Below are positions 49,158 through 56,692 of a stretch of DNA of 64,000 nt, piece after piece. The translations under genes and the position numbers were made by a program. Source of the DNA: Nitrospirillum viridazoti (GTDB lineage Bacteria > Pseudomonadota > Alphaproteobacteria > Azospirillales > Azospirillaceae). The stretch lies in assembly GCF_007827975.1 (NCBI RefSeq), contig NZ_VITT01000003.1. One strand, given 5' to 3'. The notes below the pieces were generated by a model. It was not told where the DNA came from and did not search any database. It worked only from the letters and a program-made list of their open reading frames with translations. Every line of letters starts with the position of its first letter. Positions within the stretch are counted from its first letter, which is position 1.

Positions 49158-49651
49158 TCACGCGGCCGGCGCCCTTGGCTGCCCACCACCGACTGGACAG
49201 TTTCGACAGTGGTGTTGCGTCACTGGATGAGTGGCTGAAGCGCAGGGCGCTGAAGAACCAGGCCAACGGTTCCTCGCGAACCTACGTCATCTGTGAAGGC
49301 GATGACGTCATTGGTTATTATTGCCTGGCAGCTGGTGGCATTGGCCTTGTCGAGGCGCCACCAGCAATGCGGCGCAATAGGCCGGATCCGATCCCGGTAC
49401 TGGTTTTGGGGCGCTTGGCCATACATCGGAATCATCACCAGTACGGGCTGGGGACGGCTTTGTTGCGCGATGCCATCCAGCGGACCTTGCAGGCGGCGGA
49501 CATCGCCGGAATTACAGCCTTATTGGTCCATGCCCTGTCGGAAGACGCGAAGCGGTTCTACCGCTCGCGCGGCTTCCTGGAATCCCCCGTTCAACCGATG
49601 ACCTTGTGTCTGATGCTGGCCACGGTGAAGGCGGCGCTGGAGCAGCCCTGA
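49154..49651 (+). CDS. tacT: TacT-like GNAT acetyltransferase toxin
   Basis: 165 residues. The TTG at 49154 overlaps the antitoxin stop (TTGA) and yields MITRPAPLAAHHRLDSFDSG; TTG 49139 is the only longer choice. The GNAT core is intact: PDPIPVLVLGRLAIHRNHHQ, then GLGTALLRDAI as the acetyl-CoA loop and FYRSRGFLESP. TacT toxins acetylate aminoacyl-tRNA and stop translation. The usual Q/R-GxG/A motif reads HQYGLGTAL here. The catalytic Tyr is likely in RFYRSRGF. Confidence 0.9.
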   Translation: MITRPAPLAAHHRLDSFDSGVASLDEWLKRRALKNQANGSSRTYVICEGDDVIGYYCLAAGGIGLVEAPPAMRRNRPDPIPVLVLGRLAIHRNHHQYGLGTALLRDAIQRTLQAADIAGITALLVHALSEDAKRFYRSRGFLESPVQPMTLCLMLATVKAALEQP

Positions 49652-49672
49652 GACTGTCCGGCGCCGTTGCCA

Positions 49673-51319
49673 TTACTCCGCCGCCGGCGTCGCCACGGCG
49701 GCCTTGGCGCGCTCCTCCGCCACCAGGGGCTGCTTCCACAGCTTGCCCACGGCGGTCTTGGGCAGCGCATCGCGGAACTCCAGCGCCGCCGGCAGCTCAT
49801 GCCGGCCCAGCTTGTCGGCCAGGAAGGCGCGCAATTCCTCCAGGCTGAAGGCGGCGGCGCCCGGGCGCAGGGTGACGAAGGCCTTGGCGCTTTCGCCGCG
49901 ATAGCTGTCGGGGATGCCGATGACGATGACCTCCGCCACGGCGGGGTGTTCGTAGATCGCTTCCTCCACCACACGGGGATAGACGTTGTAGCCGCCGGAC
50001 AGGATCATGTCCTTGCGCCGGTCGACGATGAACATGAAGCCGTCATCGTCCAGGTAGCCGATGTCGCCGGTGCGGAACAGGCCGTCGATGAAGGCGTCGC
50101 GCGTCTCCTCCGGCTGTTTGTAATAGCCCTGGGTGACGTTGCGGCCCCTGATGCAGATCTCCCCCTTCTCGTTCGCGCCCAGGGCCTTGTGCGGGTCGGT
50201 CAGGTCGCGGATTTCGATGGTGATGCCGGGCATGGGGATGCCGGCGGAGCCGACCTTGCGCCTATGCGGCGGGGTGATGGTGCCGGCGGGGCTGGTCTCG
50301 CTCATGCCCCAGCCTTCCAGCACGGGCTTGCCGGTGGCGGCCTCGAACTCGTGGGCCAGTTCCACGGGCAGGGGCGCGCCGCCGCTGCCCACGAACTTCA
50401 GGCTGCTGAAGTCGATGTCCTTCACCCGGGGGCTGGAGGCGATGGCCCGGTGCATGGTGGGCACGCCGGCGAACAGGGTGGGCCGGTGGTCGCGGATGCT
50501 GTCCAGCACGGCGTCGGTGTCCCAGCGGGGGTGCAGGATCATGCAGTAACCGTTGCGCATGGCCCGCACCATCAGCGTGTCCAGCGCATAGATGTGGAAC
50601 AGGGGCAGCACCACCATCATGCGTTCCTGGCCCGGCGTCAGGCCCATGAAACGGCTGAACACGTCATAGGCCCCGGCCGAGGCGCTGAGGTTCTGGTGGG
50701 TCAGCATGGCGGGCTTGGGCAGGCCGGTGGTGCCGCCGGAGAACTGCAGCGTCGCCAGGTCGTCCAGCGCGCGCTTGGGCCAGCCGGCGGCCGGCGGTTC
50801 CGCAGGGGCCAGCAGGGCGGTGTAGGGCAGGGCGCCGGCGGGCAGGGCCTCCGCCGGTAGTCCCTGGCCGGCGAAGTCGGTGGGGCCGGCCACCACCAGG
50901 CGCACGCCCTCGGCCAAGGGCAGCTTGTCCGCCAGTCCGGCGAAGCTGATGACCAGGCGGATGTCGGCCTTGGCCTGCTTGTGCGTCAGTTCCCGCTCCG
51001 CGTCCAGCGGGCTCAGCGGCACGACCACGCCGCCGGCCTTCAGCACGGCATAGAAGGCCAGCACGAAATGAGGGGTGTTGGGCAGGTGCAGGCCGACATG
51101 CACGCCCGGGCCCACGCCCAGCCGGACCAGGTTGGCCGCCACGCGGGCGCACAGCGCGCCGAAGGTGGCGAAATCCATGGTCTGGCCCATGCAGATCAGG
51201 AAGGGATTGGTGGGCCAGGTGGCGATGGCGTGGTCCAAATCCTCCACCAGGGTGGGCAGGGGCGGTTCGCTGTTCCACTCGATGCCCGGCGGATAGGACT
51301 TTTCCCACAGCATGGTCAT
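49673..51319 (-). CDS. Fatty-acyl-CoA synthetase (AMP-binding family)
   Basis: 548 residues from ATG 51319, with GGGAGGAG upstream. The P-loop LQFSGGTTGLPKPAMLTHQN, the A5 motif GWGMSETSPAG, A7/A8 FRTGDIGYLDDDGF and VDRRKDMILSGGYN, and the catalytic lysine in LPKTAVGKLWKQ are all present. It activates a carboxylic acid to its CoA ester, probably a long-chain fatty acid (the N-terminal MTMLWEKSYPPGI resembles FadD-like proteins). Monocistronic. Confidence 0.9.
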   Translation of the reverse strand: MTMLWEKSYPPGIEWNSEPPLPTLVEDLDHAIATWPTNPFLICMGQTMDFATFGALCARVAANLVRLGVGPGVHVGLHLPNTPHFVLAFYAVLKAGGVVVPLSPLDAERELTHKQAKADIRLVISFAGLADKLPLAEGVRLVVAGPTDFAGQGLPAEALPAGALPYTALLAPAEPPAAGWPKRALDDLATLQFSGGTTGLPKPAMLTHQNLSASAGAYDVFSRFMGLTPGQERMMVVLPLFHIYALDTLMVRAMRNGYCMILHPRWDTDAVLDSIRDHRPTLFAGVPTMHRAIASSPRVKDIDFSSLKFVGSGGAPLPVELAHEFEAATGKPVLEGWGMSETSPAGTITPPHRRKVGSAGIPMPGITIEIRDLTDPHKALGANEKGEICIRGRNVTQGYYKQPEETRDAFIDGLFRTGDIGYLDDDGFMFIVDRRKDMILSGGYNVYPRVVEEAIYEHPAVAEVIVIGIPDSYRGESAKAFVTLRPGAAAFSLEELRAFLADKLGRHELPAALEFRDALPKTAVGKLWKQPLVAEERAKAAVATPAAE

Positions 51320-51435
51320 GCGCTGGTCTCCTCCCATTATGCGCCCGCCTTCATGCCGAGGCGGGGTTAGTCGGCGCTATGCTTTCACAAGGTAGGGGCT
51401 TTTGCCAAGGGTGAGGGATGACGCGGGTCACATTG

Positions 51436-51469
51436 TTCAACAATGGGGGTGGGGTTCAACAATGGGGGT
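51436..51469. repeat. 15-bp direct repeat upstream of porin gene
   Basis: TTCAACAATGGGGGT occurs at 51436-51450 and 51455-51469, 19 bases apart (about two helical turns). The first copy extends to TTGTTCAACAA, itself palindromic. Located between the acyl-CoA synthetase start and the porin start; a tandem activator or repressor site is possible. Confidence 0.6.
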
Positions 51470-51515
51470 AGGCGGCGCCAACCGTTAGCCCGGGGCGGCG
51501 GTCGCGGGTCGCGTC

Positions 51516-51566
51516 TTGAATAAAGGCTTTTTGATTTTCGGCCCCCGGCTTTCACATCGAACTTTA
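51516..51566 (+). promoter_or_regulatory. Conserved leader/promoter block shared with the kdp operon (copy 1)
   Basis: The 25 bases 51541-51565 (core GCCCCCGGCTTT then CATCGAACTTT) match 56357-56381 at 22 positions; T-rich sequence just upstream (TTTTTGATTTT) also matches. It lies about 73-97 bases before the porin ATG. Downstream, CTTGG-CGT-CCAAG (51584-51596) and GCCGGC-ACCCC-GCCGGC (51596-51612) can form competing hairpins. Confidence 0.6.
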
Positions 51567-51637
51567 AGGCGGCCTTGACGTCTCTTGGCGTCCAAGCCGG
51601 CACCCCGCCGGCCAAGAAGATCAAGAGATGCCTTCCC

Positions 51638-52945
51638 ATGTCGCATTCCATCCAGTCCACCATTCCCCGCCGCCGCACCGCGCTGGGCATCGCCTCGGCC
51701 ACGGCCGCCTGCGCCCTGATGCTGGGCGCAGCCGCCGCCCGCGCGGATGAGGACGCCGCGGCATCCCCTGCTGCACCCCCTGGGGCGCCCGCCGGCATCA
51801 CCGTCAGCGGCCTGGTGGAGGCCGGCATCACCGCGGCGGACCATGGCGCCGACCGCGGCCCCAACTACGGCCACCTGTTCACGGACCGCACGGACCAACT
51901 GGTGCTGAACCAGGCGGTGGGCACCATCGCCAAGGACGCGGGCTCCGGCGACGACTTCGGCTGGGGTTTCAAGCTGCAGGGCATGTACGGCACCGACGCC
52001 CGCTACACCCACTTCCTGGGTGAACTGGACCACACCATCGGCGAGCGCACGCAGTTGGACATCGTGGAGGCCAACGTGGCCTTTCACGTCCCCGACATCG
52101 CCGGCGGCAGCCTGGACCTGAAGGTGGGGCAGTACGCTTCACCCCTGGGCGCCGAGACCATCGTCGCGTCCAGCAACCCGCTGTACAGCCACAGCTACAT
52201 TTTCAACTTCGGCCTGCCGTTCAAGCACACCGGTGCGCTGGCCACCCTGCACCTGTCCGGCGGCATCGACCTCTACGGCGGTGTCGACAGCGGCGTGAAC
52301 ACCAGCCTGGGCCGCGAAGGCGACAACAACGACGCCTGGTCCGGCATCTTCGGCTTCGGCTACGCCAGCGCCGACGGCACCGTCACCCTGGTGGCCCTGA
52401 CCCATGTCGGGCCGGAGAACGCCAGCACCAAGGCGCCTTTAGGCTTGGCCCGGGCCAATGATGAGGCGCGCTGGATCAACGATGCCGTGCTGACGGTGAA
52501 GGCCAGCGACGCCCTGACCCTGATCACCGAGCTGAACTATGTCCGTGACGACCTGGTGAAGGCGGAGGCGTTCGGCGCCGCCCAGTACGCCACCTGGAAG
52601 TACAGCGACGCGGTGTCGCTGACCCTGCGGACCGAGCTGTTCCGCGATGTCCAGGGCTTCTACGTCTCGGCCTATCAGGGCAACCAGGACTATGTCCTGG
52701 CGGAGGCCGGTTGGCCGACACAGGCGCCGGTGCTGTCGGCGGGCCAGGGGGCAACCTATATGGCGCTGACGGCGGGCGTGACGTGGAAGCCGGCGGCGGC
52801 GCTGGGCTGGGACGCCCTTCCCGACGGCCTCGCCCTGCGGCCGGAGGTGCGCTACGACCGCTCGCTAGGCAATGCCCGGCCCTTTGCCGGCGATCAGGGG
52901 CAGACCACCTTCGGCCTGGACATGCTGATCCCCTTCGGCGGCTAA
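51638..52945 (+). CDS. Outer-membrane beta-barrel porin (OmpL/BBP2-like)
   Basis: 435 residues from ATG 51638; a basic stretch and hydrophobic core (ALGIASATAACALMLGAAAA) form the signal peptide. The mature part is rich in alternating strands; ELDHTIGERTQLDIVEANVAF, LKVGQYASPLGAETI and the GGIDLYGGVDSGVNTSLG motif resemble the beta-barrel porin-2 family. It ends LDMLIPFGG with the usual aromatic near the terminus. Solute unknown. The leader shares a conserved block with the kdp leader. Confidence 0.82.
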   Translation: MSHSIQSTIPRRRTALGIASATAACALMLGAAAARADEDAAASPAAPPGAPAGITVSGLVEAGITAADHGADRGPNYGHLFTDRTDQLVLNQAVGTIAKDAGSGDDFGWGFKLQGMYGTDARYTHFLGELDHTIGERTQLDIVEANVAFHVPDIAGGSLDLKVGQYASPLGAETIVASSNPLYSHSYIFNFGLPFKHTGALATLHLSGGIDLYGGVDSGVNTSLGREGDNNDAWSGIFGFGYASADGTVTLVALTHVGPENASTKAPLGLARANDEARWINDAVLTVKASDALTLITELNYVRDDLVKAEAFGAAQYATWKYSDAVSLTLRTELFRDVQGFYVSAYQGNQDYVLAEAGWPTQAPVLSAGQGATYMALTAGVTWKPAAALGWDALPDGLALRPEVRYDRSLGNARPFAGDQGQTTFGLDMLIPFGG

Positions 52946-52995
52946 GCCCCGACACATTCCAACCCCGACATTTCAACAACGACGGCGAGAGTCCC

Positions 52996-53439
52996 ATGAG
53001 GACGCAGCGATGGGGTTGCCTGGCCTTAGGCGCCGGGCTGGCGCTTGCGCCGGCCTTGGCCCTGGGAAACACCGGGTCAGGGGATGACCACACCCAGGTC
53101 GGCAAGGCCAGTTGGTACGGGCGGGAGCATGCGGGCCACCGCACCGCCAGCGGCGAAGCCTACGACCCCGAGGGCCTGACCGCTGCCCACCGTACCCTGC
53201 CCCTGGGCACGGTGATCGAGGTGTCGGCCCACGGCCAGGTGGTGCGGGTGCGGGTGAACGACCGGGGACCCTTCGTGAAGGGCCGGGTGCTGGACCTGTC
53301 GGCCGCGGCCGCCCGGGTCCTGGGCCTGGACCGCACCGGCACGGCCGTGGTCAACATCCGCCCCACCGGCGCCGTCTGCCCCGCCAACCGCGCGTGCGAT
53401 GCGGCGCCGCAAATGGTGGCGGAGGCGGGATCGCCCTGA
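52996..53439 (+). CDS. RlpA-like double-psi beta-barrel protein
   Basis: 147 residues from ATG 52996. Signal peptide MRTQRWGCLALGAGLALAPA; then the DPBB domain: GKASWYGREHAGHRTASGEAY, LPLGTVIEVSAHGQ, and VRVNDRGPFVKGRVLDLSAAA with the catalytic Asp of RlpA lytic transglycosylases. It lacks the lipobox and the SPOR domain of full RlpA, so septal targeting is doubtful. Likely acts on peptidoglycan in the periplasm. Confidence 0.85.
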   Translation: MRTQRWGCLALGAGLALAPALALGNTGSGDDHTQVGKASWYGREHAGHRTASGEAYDPEGLTAAHRTLPLGTVIEVSAHGQVVRVRVNDRGPFVKGRVLDLSAAAARVLGLDRTGTAVVNIRPTGAVCPANRACDAAPQMVAEAGSP

Positions 53440-53475
53440 TCCCCGGTGGGCGTCCGGGCGATCCCCACCTTGACG

Positions 53476-53512
53476 AGGGCCGGCACGATGCGCGCCGGCC
53501 CTTTCTTTCCTT
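53476..53512 (+). terminator. Terminator of the RlpA-like gene
   Basis: AGGGCCGGC (53476-53484) pairs perfectly with GCCGGCCCT (53494-53502), followed by TTCTTTCC. It sits between two convergent genes, immediately before the stop of the ankyrin gene on the other strand. Confidence 0.85.
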
Positions 53513-53513
53513 T

Positions 53514-55163
53514 TCAGGTGATGGCGGCGAGCAGGACCTCCGTCACCTCCTCCGAGAACCACTTCCTGTGGCCATCGACCAGCACGCCGCCCTGGCCGTC
53601 CGCCGGTGCCTTGGCCACGGGCATGCCGTGGGCCAACAAGGCCTGGGCGCAGCCCACCCAATCCCCGCCGTCTTCCGGCTGGTTGAGTGTCGCCCAGGAC
53701 AGGGTGCCGCTGACGTCGTCGCCGTAGCCGTGTTTTTCCGTCCAGCGGGCACCATGGTCCAGCAGGAAGCGGGTGAGGGCGGCGTCCCCCCGGAACACGG
53801 CATGGTTCAGGGCGGTGGCGTTCCAGTCCCCGGCCTGCACGGTCAGGGGCCAGCCCAGGCGGACCATGACGGCGATGGCGTCGTCGCAACCCCCCTGCGC
53901 CGCCAGTTCCGGCAGCAGGCGCCGCTGCCGGTCCGACAGGCTGGCGGGCAGGTCCGGCCGCTGGACCTGGAGGGCGCGCGCCGCCGCCTCATCCCCGGCG
54001 GCACAAGCGGCGACGAACCGGTCCTCCAGCGACAGCGCAGCACCGCCGCCGGCCTGGCGCAGTACCTCCGCCACCTCCGCCATGCCGAAGCGCAGGGCGA
54101 CCGTGTAGGCGCTGGGGCCGTCCGGCAGGCGGGCGGCCGGGTCGGCGCCTGCCGCCAGCAGGGCCGCGACGTGCGCGGCGGAGCGGCGCCGGTAGATGGC
54201 CCACAGCAGCGGCGATCCCCAGTCGGAGATGGGATGGTTGCGCGCCGGCTCGTTGGCGTCGCCGCCATGGGCCAACAGCAGCCGAAGCACCGCCAGATTG
54301 TCCAGGTCCAGCGCCCGGTACAGGACGTTGGTGCCCGCGACAACGGCGCCGGCCTTCAGCAGCAAGTCCACGCAGGCTGGGCTTTCCAGGGCATGATACA
54401 GGGACTCCCCGTCATTGGGGTCGGCTCCGGCATCCAGCAGCAGGGCGGTGAGGACCGGGTCATGGTTCTGCCCGGCGGCGCCGTAAAGGGCCGACAACCG
54501 TTCCGTCGCCGACGGCTGGGCCACGCTGGCGGGCGGCCAGCGGTTGCCCACCGCCTGGTTGGGATCGGCACCCGCCTCCAGCAAGGCCCGGGCGCAGGCG
54601 TGGAGGCGCCCCGCGACCTCCGGCACCCGCGCCAGGCAGGAGTGGGCGATGGCCACCAGGGGCGGCAATTGCAGCGGGCCGCCGGCGCGATTGACCCACG
54701 CGGGGTCTTGGGCGATGGCCTGGCGCACGCGTTCCACATCGCCGATGGCGCAGGCCAGGATGGGGTCGCCTGCCGCCACATCCGGGTTCTCCGCCAGCAG
54801 GCGCAGGGCGGCGGCCGGGCGCGGGCGGCGCATGCTGCCGCTGATGTCACCGGGGTACACCAGGCGCAGCCATTCCAGCCGCGCCTCCGCCCGGTCGGCC
54901 GAGGTGGCCCGGCGGCTGGCGACGAAGGCGTCCAACTCGGCCCAGGAGGGGAAGCCGTATTCCCGCGCGAGACAGGATTGGGCGTCGTGCAGGCGCAGCG
55001 CCGACGCCGCCAGGGCCGCGTCGTCCTTGCCCCGGGCCGCCGGCAGGCTGGCCCGGAAGCGGGCGAGGGCGTCGGCGTCACCGCGCCGGTACGACGCCAG
55101 CAGCTCCTTGGCCTGGCGCTTCAACTGGTCGATATGGGGATGGTCGGGAAGGGATCGGGTCAT
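53514..55163 (-). CDS. Ankyrin-repeat protein
   Basis: 549 residues from ATG 55163 (GGAGG upstream; in-frame start 55181 overlaps that site). An N-terminal helical part (HIDQLKRQAKELLASYRRGD, then YGFPSWAELDAFVASRR) is followed by ankyrin repeats: ARALLEAGADPN, LTALLLDAGADPNDGESLYHAL, VLRLLLAHGGDANEPA, HVAALLAAGADPAARL, LTRFLLDHGARW. No signal peptide or membrane helix, so cytosolic. The N-terminal QAKELL...SW.E..AF pattern recurs in many bacterial ankyrin proteins of unknown role. Partner unknown. Confidence 0.85.
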   Translation of the reverse strand: MTRSLPDHPHIDQLKRQAKELLASYRRGDADALARFRASLPAARGKDDAALAASALRLHDAQSCLAREYGFPSWAELDAFVASRRATSADRAEARLEWLRLVYPGDISGSMRRPRPAAALRLLAENPDVAAGDPILACAIGDVERVRQAIAQDPAWVNRAGGPLQLPPLVAIAHSCLARVPEVAGRLHACARALLEAGADPNQAVGNRWPPASVAQPSATERLSALYGAAGQNHDPVLTALLLDAGADPNDGESLYHALESPACVDLLLKAGAVVAGTNVLYRALDLDNLAVLRLLLAHGGDANEPARNHPISDWGSPLLWAIYRRRSAAHVAALLAAGADPAARLPDGPSAYTVALRFGMAEVAEVLRQAGGGAALSLEDRFVAACAAGDEAAARALQVQRPDLPASLSDRQRRLLPELAAQGGCDDAIAVMVRLGWPLTVQAGDWNATALNHAVFRGDAALTRFLLDHGARWTEKHGYGDDVSGTLSWATLNQPEDGGDWVGCAQALLAHGMPVAKAPADGQGGVLVDGHRKWFSEEVTEVLLAAIT

Positions 55164-55336
55164 AAGCGAACCTCCGTGCATGAGGCGCCGACGACCCGCA
55201 AATCCGGCTGCACAAAGGTCGGGTGTGACCGCGCAGGATGTGGCCAGTGGGCTCAGCCCTTCCCGCGGGTCCGGTGGCGGCTTGGCGACCGCTCGCCTGG
55301 ACGATAGGGCAGGGGTCCTACAGCGTCAACGGGCCG

Positions 55337-55972
55337 TCAGTCGCCGCCCTTCGCCACCCCCACCGGCAGCGGCTCACCCAGGCAATGCTCAATGGCGCGC
55401 GTGTCGTCGCAGCGGGGGGCGCCGGCGCGCAGGCGCTGGGTCAGGTCGCGGAGGCAGGTGGCGATGCCGCCGGCGCGGATGGCGAGGGGTGAATCCAGGA
55501 AGGCGCGGTCCTTGTCGTGGGCGGCCAGGGCCAGGCCGAAGTCCAGCTCCTGCTCCAGGCTTTGCGCCAGGTCGCCCGCCAGGCGGTCGCTGCCCACCGG
55601 GTCGCAGCGCTTGCCGCCCTTCTTGCGCGCCGCCGCGTGAGCCTGCACCACGGCGCGCCAATGGGCGTCGCTGGCCATGACATAGGCGTAGGCCAGGGGG
55701 CTGTTGGGGTAGGCGCTGCTGTACGCGGCATAGGCCTTGCCATACTCGCCCCGGCGATAGGCGCGGTCCCCTTGCGCCGTCAGGGCCCGTGCGGCCTTCA
55801 CGTCGGCCGGCGTCTGCCGCTGGCGGGCAGCATCGGCCTGGGCCAGGCGGTCGGCCCTGGCGGCGGGGGTGCCCGCCGGTGTGCTGGCGGCGGGTGGGGC
55901 ATCGGCGGCGTGCGCGCCGCCGGCCAGCATCAAGGCGGTCAAAGCGGCCAGCCAGCGAAGGCGTGTCGTCAT
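55337..55972 (-). CDS. Periplasmic protein of unknown function with TPR-like segment
   Basis: 211 residues from ATG 55972 (GGGAG upstream). Signal peptide MTTRLRWLAALTALMLAGGA with AHA cleavage. The body is helical, with one TPR-like unit (AQGDRAYRRGEYGKAYAAYS) and a C-terminal part carrying four Cys (KRCDPVG, ATCLRDL, PRCDDT, EHCLGE) that could form two disulfides. I do not recognise the family. Confidence 0.7.
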   Translation of the reverse strand: MTTRLRWLAALTALMLAGGAHAADAPPAASTPAGTPAARADRLAQADAARQRQTPADVKAARALTAQGDRAYRRGEYGKAYAAYSSAYPNSPLAYAYVMASDAHWRAVVQAHAAARKKGGKRCDPVGSDRLAGDLAQSLEQELDFGLALAAHDKDRAFLDSPLAIRAGGIATCLRDLTQRLRAGAPRCDDTRAIEHCLGEPLPVGVAKGGD

Positions 55973-56334
55973 GGGCTCCCTTCCCTGGGGGCATGTGTCC
56001 GCCCGTTTGCCGGGCGGTTTCATGAAGATAACGCAATCACCGGCCATGGGTATATTTCCAGTGGGCAGTTGGAAATCCGCCACGGCCACCAATAACTCGT
56101 CCCGGTTGCCCCTGCATGCCTGGTCTATCCACGGCCTGCTGAATGGCAGACGATCTCACCGCAGTCCACGACCTATGTCTGGACGGGTGAGGGATATGAG
56201 CGGAAGGCCAAATAAGCCACTGTCCTTTATCCCGGCCTCATCCGAATTTCCTGCGCACTCTATGGGGTCAGGCGGCTAAGCGGCTGAGCTCACGGCTATT
56301 TTTGCCGCTTGCGTATGCCGCACGCGCCGGCCGC
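55973..56334. other. Divergent gap upstream of the kdp leader
   Basis: No credible gene; a 27-codon frame ending at 56279 has no ribosome site. An inverted repeat AAGCGGC (56278-56284) with GCCGCTT (56304-56310) is present. The kdp promoter probably lies between here and 56357, but no clear -35/-10 could be set. Confidence 0.4.
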
Positions 56335-56335
56335 C

Positions 56336-56381
56336 GTTAAAATCCTTTTATTTCCAGCCCCCGGCTTTGCCATCGAATTTT
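56336..56381 (+). promoter_or_regulatory. Conserved leader/promoter block shared with the porin gene (copy 2)
   Basis: GCCCCCGGCTTT then CATCGAATTTT at 56357-56381, 22 of 25 identical to 51541-51565, with similar T-rich sequence upstream (CCTTTTATTTCC). About 95 bases before the first kdp ORF. Confidence 0.6.
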
Positions 56382-56420
56382 GATGGCCATCGGCTGTCTC
56401 CTCAGCATCGACCCATCCTG

Positions 56421-56460
56421 CCCGGAAGCGCCCCGTCGAGGGCCTTCCGGGTTTCGTTCG
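56421..56460 (+). terminator. Terminator-like hairpin in the kdp leader (possible attenuator)
   Basis: CCCGGAAG (56421-56428) pairs with CTTCCGGG (56444-56451), followed by TTTCGTTCG. It lies 23 bases before the first small ORF of the operon, downstream of the conserved leader block, and so may regulate read-through. Confidence 0.5.
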
Positions 56461-56474
56461 TGAGGAACATCCGC

Positions 56475-56558
56475 ATGCTCGACGTCATCCTGCTCGCCCT
56501 GCTGGTGGGGCTTTTCGGCCTGGGCGTGGCCTACGCCTACGCCTGCGAAAGGCTGTGA
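56475..56558 (+). CDS. 27-residue membrane peptide leading the kdp operon
   Basis: ATG 56475 with TGAGGAA upstream. One hydrophobic helix (MLDVILLALLVGLFGLGV) ending in the polar YACERL. Similar short ORFs ending in C-[DE]-R-L occur in front of kdpF in other bacteria (family impression, not verified). kdpF starts five bases after its stop. Probably a small accessory or leader peptide of the Kdp complex. Confidence 0.65.
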   Translation: MLDVILLALLVGLFGLGVAYAYACERL

Positions 56559-56563
56559 CCGCC

Positions 56564-56650
56564 ATGTTCGACCTGATCCTGGGTGCCGCCGTCTCGGTCG
56601 GCCTGACCCTTTACCTCGTCTACGTCCTGATCCGGCCCGAGCGCTTCTGA
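56564..56650 (+). CDS. kdpF: Potassium-transporting ATPase subunit F
   Basis: 28 residues, ATG 56564: a single helix followed by LIRPERF, the signature end of KdpF (Y.L..PERF). KdpF is a small lipid-like stabiliser of the KdpFABC complex in the inner membrane. It follows the 27-residue ORF by five bases and precedes kdpA by 42 bases. Confidence 0.93.
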   Translation: MFDLILGAAVSVGLTLYLVYVLIRPERF

Positions 56651-56692
56651 GCGCGGCCCCAGGCCCCATACGCGTATGCGGAGACTTCCCCC

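Noticed and set aside
56180..56279. Short ORF near 56198-56279 in the kdp upstream gap
   Set aside because: No ribosome site, no hydrophobic or family pattern; judged chance.
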